NCBI RefSeq assembly: GCF_001423185.1
Contig: NZ_LMOB01000001.1
Coordinates: 1,719,889 to 1,783,888 of the forward strand
Length of the DNA: 64,000 nt
Reading direction: 5' to 3'
Origin: Plantibacter sp. Leaf314
GTDB lineage: Bacteria > Actinomycetota > Actinomycetes > Actinomycetales > Microbacteriaceae
The notes under the pieces are model-generated. The model had not been told where the DNA came from. It made no database searches and saw nothing but the letters and a program-made list of their open reading frames with translations. The position numbers were made by a program, and so were the translations under genes. Below, piece by piece: positions 48,484 through 55,862 of this stretch (its first letter is position 1; each line of letters opens with the position of its first letter).

Positions 48484-49171
48484 GCGTCGCCGGCAGCACG
48501 CGGTCGACGAGCTTGAGGAGCACGGCGAACACGATCGCGACGACGAGCACCAGCAGGGCGTTCCGCACGGCCCCCGGCAGACCGAGCTGGGTCACGTCGA
48601 GGAAGGGGTACGGGTACCACCCGGTGATCCCACCGCGGACGAAGGTGAACACCACCCAGGTGAGCGGCCAGATGAACGCCCAGGCGACCGTGCCCCAGGT
48701 GAACCGCGGGCGTGGGCCGAACACGAGCCACGCACCGAGCGTCAGCCACGGCGAGAGGTAGTGGAATCCGATCGTGATGACGAGCGCCCACCCGGTGAGG
48801 TTCACCTGCGGCGCGAGCACCACGGCGTAGACGATGCCGGTGATGACGATGCTGAGCAGGGCGTCGAGTCGCGCGACCCGCCAGAGCCGTCCGTCGCGGA
48901 GCGGATCGATGGCGAGGAGGACGGAGACCGTGAGCACGATGAGGTTGCTGAGGATCGTGAAGGCGCTGAAGATCCTGGCGAAGCGGGTCGCCAAGCCGAC
49001 GGACATGTCCACCCCGCCCGAGCGGGCGTCGGCTCCGCCGGTGATGACGAGGACGATCTGGATGACGAGCGAGATCGCGATGATGACGGCGATCAGCAGG
49101 TACACCACACGACTCGTGGCGAGGGCCGCGGCGGACGGCGCGCGCTCGGCGGGCTGGACAGGGGAACGCAC
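48455..49171 (-). CDS. Pr6Pr-family membrane protein
   Basis: A 238-aa membrane protein with six transmembrane helices, matching the actinobacterial Pr6Pr (FAR-17a/AIG1-like) family: RIFSAFTILSNLIVLTVSVLLAI, VITIGFHYLSPWLTLGAWLVFGPR and FTFVRGGITGWYPYPFLDV are the conserved stretches with the expected His and Tyr. Family members are thought to act on lipids or fatty acyl hydroxy esters; function untested in bacteria. Confidence 0.85.
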   Translation of the reverse strand: MRSPVQPAERAPSAAALATSRVVYLLIAVIIAISLVIQIVLVITGGADARSGGVDMSVGLATRFARIFSAFTILSNLIVLTVSVLLAIDPLRDGRLWRVARLDALLSIVITGIVYAVVLAPQVNLTGWALVITIGFHYLSPWLTLGAWLVFGPRPRFTWGTVAWAFIWPLTWVVFTFVRGGITGWYPYPFLDVTQLGLPGAVRNALLVLVVAIVFAVLLKLVDRVLPATLRGAARPSR

Positions 49172-49227
49172 CCGACAACCCTAACCAGCGCCTGGCACCC
49201 GTTCCTCCGTAGCGACCGGGCTTGCGC

Positions 49228-49701
49228 TCAGGCGAGCAACGGCAGCCTGCCGACGATGCGGTCCACCCGGTTGCGGGGGCCGACGAGTGCGACCGCCAGC
49301 GGGGCGAGGGCCGCGGACGGCGTCTCGGCGACCGTCTCCCGGTACTCGTCGTACACCCGCGTGAGCTGTGCGGCCTCCGGTATGTCGACGACGAGCACCC
49401 CCTCAGAGCCCGCCGCCTTGCTCCGGATCGCCGTCAGCTGCTCGACCGCCGCGGCGAGCACACTGCATCCCGCCCAGGGCAGGCCGACATGGGTCGAGCC
49501 GTCGGCGTCCACGGCGTCGGGACCGAGCAGGCCACTCACCCCGGCACCGACGGCTGCGGCGACGCAGGCGACGGCGTTCACGGCACGGCCCGCGGGAACG
49601 CCCTCCCGGACGACGACGACCCATTTCAGGCGCGCGGACCGCGTGGGTGCGGCCGTGTCGATCTCCTCCGGCGTGAAGCCGACGCGTTGCTCTTCCGTCA
49701 T
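49228..49701 (-). CDS. DUF2000 family protein
   Basis: A 157-aa protein with the DUF2000 (peptidyl-tRNA-hydrolase II-like) pattern: KWVVVVREGVPAGRAVNAVACVAAAVGAG, HVGLPWAGCSVLAAAV and an EYRETVAETPSAALAPLAVAL tail. GGGAGAG precedes ATG. It is divergent from an Lrp gene with a 15-bp palindrome between them; the pair is common in actinobacteria, but the role is unknown. An in-frame longer reading upstream runs into the Lrp gene and is not used. Confidence 0.8.
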   Translation of the reverse strand: MTEEQRVGFTPEEIDTAAPTRSARLKWVVVVREGVPAGRAVNAVACVAAAVGAGVSGLLGPDAVDADGSTHVGLPWAGCSVLAAAVEQLTAIRSKAAGSEGVLVVDIPEAAQLTRVYDEYRETVAETPSAALAPLAVALVGPRNRVDRIVGRLPLLA

Positions 49702-49770
49702 GTCTCTCCCTGATGTCGTGCGTGGAACGGGCAACAGGCTATGACGATCGACGCAGGCCTGGGTTCCAGG

Positions 49771-49785
49771 CCGTACGTCGTACGG
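49771..49785. promoter_or_regulatory. Lrp operator
   Basis: CCGTACGTCGTACGG is a perfect 15-bp palindrome (7-1-7) between the divergent DUF2000 and Lrp genes, 23 bp before the Lrp start. Lrp-type regulators bind such sites as dimers of dimers. Confidence 0.7.
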
Positions 49786-49807
49786 TGATGCTGCGAGAAT
49801 CGACCAC

Positions 49808-50272
49808 ATGGACGAACTTGATACGGCGATCCTGCGCGAACTGCAACGCGATGCACGACGCACCAACCGCGACATCGCGGCGGCGGTCGGCGTCTCCCCC
49901 ACCACGGCACTGGACCGGACGCGCGGGCTCTTCCGCCGAGGCGTCATCCGCGGTGCGCGATTGGACGTCGATCTGCCGTCCATCGGTCGCTCGGTCCAAG
50001 CGCTCATCGCGATCCGCATCCGACCGCCGTCGCGGGTCAACATCGACGCGTTCCGCAGCTGGGCGATCACCCTGCCGGAGACCATCGCCGTCTTCGTCGT
50101 GTCCGGCAACGAGGACTTCCTGCTCCAGGTCGCCGTGGCCGACAACGACGCACTCTACGCGTTCGTGATCGACAAGCTCACAGAGCGTGAGGAGGTGGCC
50201 GACGTCCGCACGAGCGTCGTGTACGAACACGTCCGGCCCCAGGTGGTGTCGCCGGCCCAGCCGTCCGACTGA
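49808..50272 (+). CDS. Lrp/AsnC-family transcriptional regulator
   Basis: A 154-aa regulator: MDELDTAILRELQRDARRTNRDIAAAVGVSPTTALDRTRGLFRRGVI is the Lrp helix-turn-helix (about 1-47) and VQALIAIRIRPPS...FVVSGNEDFLLQVAVADNDALYAFV the RAM domain (about 64-150). The effector is probably an amino acid. GAGAAT lies 7 nt before ATG. Divergent from the DUF2000 gene. Confidence 0.92.
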   Translation: MDELDTAILRELQRDARRTNRDIAAAVGVSPTTALDRTRGLFRRGVIRGARLDVDLPSIGRSVQALIAIRIRPPSRVNIDAFRSWAITLPETIAVFVVSGNEDFLLQVAVADNDALYAFVIDKLTEREEVADVRTSVVYEHVRPQVVSPAQPSD

Positions 50273-50291
50273 GGAAGCGCTCCGCGGAACG

Positions 50292-50924
50292 CTAGCGCGC
50301 GTGCTCCTCGATGAAGGCCCGCACGTCGGTGATCTCGGCCTGGTCGATACCGTGCGCGAGACCGGGATAGGTCCGTTCGGTGAGCGTGGTGTGCAGCGGC
50401 AGCCAGGCCGCGGCGCGCGCGACGGCCGGCTCGGCGATGACCCGGTCCTCGAGACCACGTCCCCAGAACACCGCGGGCTTCGTGGCGGCGAGCACCTCGT
50501 CGCCTGGCTGCGGGGCGCTCAGCACGAACCCGGCGAGGATCACCGGAGCCACGACCCGCTCAGGCCGCGTGCGGAGCAGCTGCGAGGCCATGAAGCCGCC
50601 CTGCGAGAAGCCGATCGGCACGACGCGCGCCTCGGCCGGCACGTGCTCGTCGATCCAGCCCCAGACCTCGTCCGTCGCGCGGGCGATCGGCTCCGGGTCC
50701 GGGTTGCCGGGCGTCGTGATCTCGAACCACGCGGCACCGCCGTGGCCCATGTCGAGCGGCGCGCGCAGCGACGCCCACGGCATCCCGAGCGCGAGCGGCT
50801 CGACGAGCCCCGTCAGATCGTGTTCATGGGAGCCGTAGCCGTGGAGGAGCACGGCGACGGTCGGCGCGGATGCGGCGGTGCCCACCCAATCGGCGGATCG
50901 GACGTCGCGCAGGGTGGTGGTCAT
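50292..50924 (-). CDS. Phospholipase/carboxylesterase (MhqD-like)
   Basis: A 210-aa alpha/beta hydrolase of the small carboxylesterase family: VLLHGYGSHEHDL, nucleophile in PIGFSQGGFMASQLL, acid in GLEDRVI and His in PGLAHGIDQAEI. The pairing with a VOC ring-cleaving dioxygenase, with a 4-nt overlap, is the mhqO-mhqD arrangement known for hydroquinone resistance in Firmicutes. Substrate unknown. Confidence 0.88.
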   Translation of the reverse strand: MTTTLRDVRSADWVGTAASAPTVAVLLHGYGSHEHDLTGLVEPLALGMPWASLRAPLDMGHGGAAWFEITTPGNPDPEPIARATDEVWGWIDEHVPAEARVVPIGFSQGGFMASQLLRTRPERVVAPVILAGFVLSAPQPGDEVLAATKPAVFWGRGLEDRVIAEPAVARAAAWLPLHTTLTERTYPGLAHGIDQAEITDVRAFIEEHAR

Positions 50925-51835
50925 CGGGACAGCAGCTCCTCGGTCGAGAGGTCGGGCAGGGCGACGGTGACGCGCGTGCCCCACGGGTCGGACACGCTCA
51001 CGGACCGGCCGTCCGCGTCGAACGGGATGGCGTGCGAACGCAGTCGTGCGGTCAGCGTATCGAGGTTCGCGAGGTCGGGGACGGTGATGGCGACATCCCC
51101 GAGGCCGAGCGCGGCCGCCCGCGGACCGGCACCCTGGCTGTTCCACACGTTCATCGCGATGTGGTGGTGGTATCCGCCGGCGGAGGCGAAGACCGCACCG
51201 GGGTACTCCGTCTGCGTCGTCTCGAAGCCGAGGGCGTCGACGTAGAACGCCCGGGCCGTCGCGAGGTCGCCGACCTGCAGGTGCACGTGGCCGACGGCGC
51301 CGGCGCGGGAGGGGCCGGCATCGAGGGCGTCCTCGGTGAGGTGCCGCTGCAGGTAGGCGTTGGGATCGAGGTACGTCGTGGTCATGGCGATCTGGTCACC
51401 GGACCGCACCCAGGTGCTGCGCGGGCGGTCCGTGTACAGCTCGACGCCGTTACCCTCGGGGTCGGTGAAGTAGAACGCCTCGCTCACGAAGTGGTCGCTG
51501 GATCCGACGAACTGGCCACGAGGGTCCTGCGCGGCGCGGTACACCGTCGCCGAGAGGCTCGCCTCGTCCTCGAAGAGGAACGCGGTGTGGAAGAGACCGG
51601 CCTGACGGCGGTCCACGGCAGGGAGGTCCGGTGTGTGCACGAGACGCACGAGCGGGGTGTCGCCGCGCCCGAGGGCCCGGTGCACCTCACGAGCCCGACT
51701 CCGCTCCTCCAGCGGCTCCATCGCGAACGCGTTGGCGTAGTACCCGGACATGAGGTCCAGATCACCGACGCGCAGCGTGACCGCACCCATCGTCGTCTCC
51801 GGGGCGAGCAGTCGCTCGTCGAGCACAGTGGACAT
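50921..51835 (-). CDS. VOC ring-cleaving dioxygenase (MhqO-like)
   Basis: A 304-aa protein with two tandem VOC (glyoxalase-fold) domains: TMGAVTLRVGDLDLMSGYYANAF and, in the second, VGHVHLQVGDLATARAFYVDALGFETTQ. Metal ligands are probably His in QAGLFHTAFL and VGHVHLQV with Glu in GNGVELYTD. Probably cleaves or modifies quinones or hydroquinones. ATG 51835 follows GGAGA; a Met 33 nt upstream is less likely. Its upstream DNA holds an AT-rich stretch (51874-51900) with TATA-like boxes. Confidence 0.87.
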   Translation of the reverse strand: MSTVLDERLLAPETTMGAVTLRVGDLDLMSGYYANAFAMEPLEERSRAREVHRALGRGDTPLVRLVHTPDLPAVDRRQAGLFHTAFLFEDEASLSATVYRAAQDPRGQFVGSSDHFVSEAFYFTDPEGNGVELYTDRPRSTWVRSGDQIAMTTTYLDPNAYLQRHLTEDALDAGPSRAGAVGHVHLQVGDLATARAFYVDALGFETTQTEYPGAVFASAGGYHHHIAMNVWNSQGAGPRAAALGLGDVAITVPDLANLDTLTARLRSHAIPFDADGRSVSVSDPWGTRVTVALPDLSTEELLSR

Positions 51836-51873
51836 GCGATCTCCGTTCGGTGGTGCGGCGATGCGCACGGGTC

Positions 51874-51900
51874 GATATTACTTGTAGGTATAACCATTTG
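51874..51900. promoter_or_regulatory. AT-rich promoter/operator region before the quinone-stress pair
   Basis: In otherwise GC-rich DNA, GTCGATATTACTTGTAGGTATAACCATTTG is AT-rich and contains TATACC and TAATAT on the minus strand (candidate -10 boxes for the VOC gene). The TTAC...GTATAA pattern is an imperfect repeat that could bind a redox or MarR/HxlR-type regulator; no regulator gene is beside it. Confidence 0.4.
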
Positions 51901-52000
51901 GAGGCGGCGATATTCCGAATCGCCGGACACGCCTGTCAAGCCCTTGCCTCGCGCGCGCGAGGGGTGTGGGCTGGAGGACCACAACGAGAAGAGTGCTGAC

Positions 52001-52456
52001 ATGACCGATGCCAGAAGCGCGGCGGACCGCAGACGGAGTCGCCGCGGACTTCCCCCGATGAAGACCCTCCTCACCGATCTCCGCGAGGACGTCGTCCGCC
52101 TCGTCACCGGCGAGATCGCCCTCTTCAAGGCCGAGATGACGAAGAAGGCGAAGGACCTCGGGATCGGGGCCGGCCTGCTCGTCGCAGCACTCGTGCTCGT
52201 CCTCTTCGGATTCGGGACCCTGATCGCTGCGGCCGTCCTCGGCCTCGCGACCGTCCTCCCGGCGTGGTTGGCCGCGCTGATCGTCGGCGTCGTCCTGATC
52301 CTCGTCGCCGTCATCCTCGCCCTCGTGGGCGTCAAGAAGCTCAAGGCCGGCGCCAAGCCCGTCCCGGAGCGCAGCGTCGAAGCCCTCACCGGCGACCACG
52401 TCGCCGACCAGCCGCACCACGACTCGAAGCACGACCGCAAGGAGGCCGCAGCATGA
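52001..52456 (+). CDS. Phage holin-3_6 family (Actinobacteria envelope protein)
   Basis: A 151-aa protein with a basic N-terminus, an amphipathic helix (REDVVRLVTGEIALFKAEMTKKAKDLG) and two transmembrane helices (LLVAALVLVLFGFGTLIAAAVLGL and LAALIVGVVLILVAVILALVG). It belongs to the Phage_holin_3_6 family, which in actinobacteria is chromosomal and not a phage lysis protein. It overlaps the DUF3618 gene by 4 nt; the trio with YihY is a common envelope/stress set. Confidence 0.85.
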   Translation: MTDARSAADRRRSRRGLPPMKTLLTDLREDVVRLVTGEIALFKAEMTKKAKDLGIGAGLLVAALVLVLFGFGTLIAAAVLGLATVLPAWLAALIVGVVLILVAVILALVGVKKLKAGAKPVPERSVEALTGDHVADQPHHDSKHDRKEAAA

Positions 52457-52695
52457 GCGACCAGGACCTCACCCGCCCCACCCCGCCCGAGGGCGCCGGC
52501 CTGAACAGCCTCCAGCTCGAGGTCGAGGAGACGCGGGAGCACCTCGCGCAGACGCTCGACCTCCTGTTCCGCAAGTTCGACGTCCGGACCGCGGTCGCCT
52601 ACCACCTCCGGACCACGGCGATCGTCGTCGCCTCGGTGGCCGTCGTCGGCGCCGGTGTGCTGCTGTGGCGCGCGAACCGGGGGCACCGTGTCTGA
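52453..52695 (+). CDS. DUF3618 family protein
   Basis: An 80-aa protein: an N-terminal hydrophilic region, LEVEETREHLAQTLDLLFRKFDVRTAV (typical DUF3618 helix), and one C-terminal transmembrane helix (TTAIVVASVAVVGAGVLLW). Anchored in the inner membrane. It overlaps the holin-family gene by 4 nt and the YihY gene by 8 nt. Confidence 0.85.
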   Translation: MSDQDLTRPTPPEGAGLNSLQLEVEETREHLAQTLDLLFRKFDVRTAVAYHLRTTAIVVASVAVVGAGVLLWRANRGHRV

Positions 52696-53767
52696 GAGCA
52701 CCAAGCAGGGCCGTGAGCGCAGCGACGCGAGCCAGCCGGACGACCCGGAGAACCGGAACGCGGACGACGGCGAGGAGACGATGCTGCCGCAGCGCGTCCC
52801 GGTCCCGAAGGGCTACGTGCTGAAGCGCACGCTGCACTCCTTCCTCTCCAACCAGTGCACCGACCTGGCCGCAGGACTCACCTACTTCGCGATCCTGTCG
52901 CTCTTCCCGGCGGTCCTCGCGCTCGTCTCGATCCTCGGCTTGTTCGGGCAGAGCCGCAGCGGCACCGACGCCCTCCTCGAGATCGTCGGCAACCTCGCGC
53001 CGGGCGACAGCCTCGGCTTCCTCACGGACGCGGTGAACCAGTTCGTCGAGTCGCCCGCCATCGGCTTCGCCCTGATCGCCGGTATCGCCGGTGCCATCTG
53101 GTCGGCCTCCGGCTACGTCGGCGGGTTCGGGCGCGCGCTCAACCGCATGTACGGCGTGGAGGAGGGCCGCACCATCTGGACCCTGCGGCCCACGCAGCTC
53201 ATCGTGACCCTCGTGGTCCTGCTCGTCGTCTCGGTGATCGCGATCGCGCTCATCGTCTCCGGCCCGGTCGCCCAGGCCATCGGGCAGGCGGTCGGCCTCG
53301 GCGAGACGGGCCTCACCGTCTGGTCGATCGCGAAGTGGCCCGTCATGGCCGCGGCGCTCGTCTTCGTCCTCGCGGTGCTGTACTCGGCCACGCCGAACGT
53401 GAAGCCGGCCAAGTTCCGCTGGATCAGCATCGGGGCGCTCGTCGCCCTCCTGATCCTGCTCGTCGCCTCGCTCGGCTTCGGGTTCTACATCGCGAACTTC
53501 AGCAACTACGACGCCACCTACGGTTCGCTCGCCGGCATCGTGATCTTCCTGTTGTGGATCTGGATCGCGAACCTGGCGCTGCTGTTCGGCGCCCAGCTGG
53601 ACATCGAGATCCAGCGCGGCCGTCAGCTCGCGGCGGGGGTCGCGGCGGAGACCGAGCTGCAGCTCCCCCTGCGGTCGGACGCCGCCATCAAGGCCGTGGC
53701 CGAGCGTGACGCCAAGGACGTCCTCGAGGGCCGCCGGGTCCGCCGAGCGGCAGACCGCGCGGACTGA
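52688..53767 (+). CDS. YihY/virulence-factor-BrkB family membrane protein
   Basis: A 359-aa protein with six transmembrane helices: FLSNQCTDLAAGLTYFAILSLFPAVLALVSILGLF, SASGYVGGFGRALNRMYGVEEGR, and YGSLAGIVIFLLWIWIANLALLFGAQLDIEIQRGR (the family C-terminal signature). The acidic N-terminus (about 45 residues) and the tail RRVRRAADRAD are cytoplasmic. GTG 52688 overlaps the preceding gene; ATG at 52781 would give a shorter N-terminus. Ends in an 18-bp perfect terminator hairpin. Confidence 0.9.
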   Translation: MSESTKQGRERSDASQPDDPENRNADDGEETMLPQRVPVPKGYVLKRTLHSFLSNQCTDLAAGLTYFAILSLFPAVLALVSILGLFGQSRSGTDALLEIVGNLAPGDSLGFLTDAVNQFVESPAIGFALIAGIAGAIWSASGYVGGFGRALNRMYGVEEGRTIWTLRPTQLIVTLVVLLVVSVIAIALIVSGPVAQAIGQAVGLGETGLTVWSIAKWPVMAAALVFVLAVLYSATPNVKPAKFRWISIGALVALLILLVASLGFGFYIANFSNYDATYGSLAGIVIFLLWIWIANLALLFGAQLDIEIQRGRQLAAGVAAETELQLPLRSDAAIKAVAERDAKDVLEGRRVRRAADRAD

Positions 53768-53794
53768 GCAGGACCTCCACGAGCAGCGCGCCCC

Positions 53795-53840
53795 ACACGA
53801 CGAAGCGCACGGCCCCGAGGGACCGTGCGCTTCGTCGTGT
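53795..53840. terminator. Bidirectional terminator hairpin
   Basis: Perfect 18-bp arms (53795-53812, ACACGACGAAGCGCACGG, and 53823-53840) around a 10-nt loop, between the convergent YihY and SDR genes. Confidence 0.9.
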
Positions 53841-53849
53841 CGCCGACGC

Positions 53850-54746
53850 TTACGGCGTGGGCATGCCGCCGTTGACGTTGAGCGTCTCACCGAGCACGTA
53901 GCTCGACTCCGCCGACGCCAGGAACACGTACGCGGGGGCGAGCTCGGCCGGCTGGCCCATGCGGCCGAGCGGGGTGTCCTCGCCGAACTCGGCGATCTTG
54001 TCCTGCGGCTGACCGTCGGACACCTGGAGCGGCGTCCAGATCGGCCCCGGTGCGACCGCGTTGACGCGGATGCCCTTCGGCGCGAGCTGCTGGGCGAGCG
54101 CCTTCGTGAAGGCGTTGATGGTCGCCTTCGTCGACGCGTAGTCCACGAGGATGTCCGACGGCGAGTACGCCTGGATCGACGTGGTGTTGATGATCGACGA
54201 ACCGGCCGGCAGGTGCGGCAGGGCGGCCTTCGTGATCCAGAACATCGCGTAGACGTTGGTCTTGAAGGTGTCGTCGAACTGCTCGTCCGTGAGGGTGGTG
54301 AGGTCCTCGTTGAACTTCTGCTTGCCGCCGTTGTTCACGACGATGTCGAGGCCGCCGAGGCCTTCGACGGTCTTGGCGACGAGGTCGCGGCAGTAGGCGG
54401 GGTCGCGCAGGTCGCCCGGGAGGGTGAGCACGGTGGCGCCGGCCTCGCGGACGATGCCCGCGATGCGCTGCGCGTCCTCCTCCTCCTCGGGGAGGTAGGA
54501 GAGCGCCACGGAGGCGCCCTCGCGGGCGTAGGCGATCGCGGTGGCGGCACCGATGCCGGAGTCGCCGCCGGTGATGAGCGCCTTGCGGCCGGTGAGCCGC
54601 CCGGTGCCCCGGTAGCTCTCCTCGCCGAGGTCGGCCTTGGGGTCGAGCTCCGCGTCGAGCCCCGGCTCGGGCTGGTGCTGCTTCTCGGCGGAGATGTGGG
54701 CGTAGAGCTTCGCCGGGTCGGTGAAGGTGTACTGGTCGTCGGCCAT
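53850..54746 (-). CDS. SDR oxidoreductase, general-stress type (YdaD-like)
   Basis: A 298-aa short-chain dehydrogenase. The N-terminal tail (ADDQYTFTDPAKLYAHIS, about 40 residues) is typical of the stress-induced subgroup; then GRKALITGGDSGIGAATAIAYAREGA (NAD binding), VVNNGGKQKF (the NxxG-type), the catalytic Tyr/Lys in DYASTKATINAFTKAL, and GPIWTPLQVSDGQ. Paralogue of the SDR at 57835; both appear in the same stress block. Reaction unknown, probably NAD(P)H-dependent. Confidence 0.92.
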   Translation of the reverse strand: MADDQYTFTDPAKLYAHISAEKQHQPEPGLDAELDPKADLGEESYRGTGRLTGRKALITGGDSGIGAATAIAYAREGASVALSYLPEEEEDAQRIAGIVREAGATVLTLPGDLRDPAYCRDLVAKTVEGLGGLDIVVNNGGKQKFNEDLTTLTDEQFDDTFKTNVYAMFWITKAALPHLPAGSSIINTTSIQAYSPSDILVDYASTKATINAFTKALAQQLAPKGIRVNAVAPGPIWTPLQVSDGQPQDKIAEFGEDTPLGRMGQPAELAPAYVFLASAESSYVLGETLNVNGGMPTP

Positions 54747-54795
54747 GGTGATGGTCCTCTCGTTCAGTGTTCGGTCGGTGGGTGGTCTAGGTGGG

Positions 54796-55704
54796 TCAGG
54801 TCGGTGTGCCGGCGGGGGCGGCTGCCGAGCTTGATCGACGTCCGTAGGTGTTGACGGGTCGGCCGGTCGCCAGACCGTCGAACCGGAAGATGGCGCCGCT
54901 CAGCGGGGCGCGCTCGAGCTCGTCCTCGGAGAGGCCGTCGCGCGACGTGCCGACGAAGAGCGTCGAGAGCTCCGGCCCGCCGAAGGCGACGGAGGTGACG
55001 CCGGGCACCGGGACCGTGAGGCGGTCCTCGACGGCGCCGTCCGGTCCCCATCGGAGGACGGTTCCGGCTCCGGAGACGCCGTTCCAGAAGCGGCCCTCGG
55101 TGTCCAGGGCGAGCCCGTCGGAGTCGTAGTCGACGAGGAAGGCTTCGAGCGGTCCGAGACGTCCGTCCTCGCCGTAGGCGGCGCGGTAGACCGTCTTGAC
55201 GGCGGTGTCGGTGAGGTAGAAGGTCCGCCCGTCGTCGGACCATTCGAAGCCGTTGGCGACCCCGAAACCGCCGAGGAGCGTGCGGAGCCCGGTGTCGTCG
55301 AGGAGGTACAGCGCCGCGTCAGGATCGCCGGTGGTGGTGTTCATCGATCCGACCAGGAAGCGTCCGAACGGGTCGACCTTCGCCTCGTTGCTCCGCATGC
55401 CGGCGTGCGCGTGGTCGATCCGTGCGACGGTCTCGGCGATGAGCCCGTCCTCGTCGAGGGTGACGATGCGATCACCGAGTGCGGCGATGTACCCGCTGCC
55501 GACGCGCGGCTGCACCGCGCTGAGGGGCGGAGGCAGCTCGGTGACGCGGTCGTCACTGCCGTCGACGGCTCCGTCGAGCGGGCCACGGTGGAGTGTTCCG
55601 GCAGCGATGTCGACCCACACGAGTTCGTCCGTGCGGGCGTCCCACCAGATGCTCTCGACGAGGATGGCGGGGGTGCCTCGGAAGACCTGCGGTTGAACAT
55701 CCAT
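54796..55704 (-). CDS. SMP-30/gluconolactonase family protein
   Basis: A 302-aa six-bladed propeller protein of the SMP-30/gluconolactonase/LRE family. AILVESIWWDARTDELVWVDI is the N-terminal blade with the metal Glu, MRSNEAKVDPFGRFLVGSMNT holds a metal Asn/Asp, GVANGFEWSDDGRTFYLTDTAVKTVYRA another, and YDSDGLALDTEGRFWNGVSGAG is the last signature. Hydrolyses sugar lactones in related proteins. Upstream TACCGT lies 7 nt before ATG. Confidence 0.9.
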   Translation of the reverse strand: MDVQPQVFRGTPAILVESIWWDARTDELVWVDIAAGTLHRGPLDGAVDGSDDRVTELPPPLSAVQPRVGSGYIAALGDRIVTLDEDGLIAETVARIDHAHAGMRSNEAKVDPFGRFLVGSMNTTTGDPDAALYLLDDTGLRTLLGGFGVANGFEWSDDGRTFYLTDTAVKTVYRAAYGEDGRLGPLEAFLVDYDSDGLALDTEGRFWNGVSGAGTVLRWGPDGAVEDRLTVPVPGVTSVAFGGPELSTLFVGTSRDGLSEDELERAPLSGAIFRFDGLATGRPVNTYGRRSSSAAAPAGTPT

Positions 55705-55764
55705 CGCTGCAACGGTACGGATTCCGCGGGCTCCGACCCCGGGGCTTGCAATCCTGGAGCCGAG

Positions 55765-55852
55765 GGGTTACTCCCGTGCGCGACCGCGCGGGGCGAGGCT
55801 GATCGATGACCTCGCCGACCGTCAGCAGGGTTACTCCCGTGCGCGACCGCGC
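55765..55852. repeat. 25-bp direct repeat upstream of SMP-30
   Basis: GGGTTACTCCCGTGCGCGACCGCGC occurs at 55765-55789 and again at 55828-55852, 63 bp apart. Both copies lie between the GH15 stop and the SMP-30 start. Confidence 0.7.
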
Positions 55853-55862
55853 CCGACGCTAC

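Noticed and set aside
52001-52456. Prophage remnant because of the holin name
   Set aside because: The Phage_holin_3_6 family is a chromosomal actinobacterial membrane family next to DUF3618 and YihY; no other phage gene is present.
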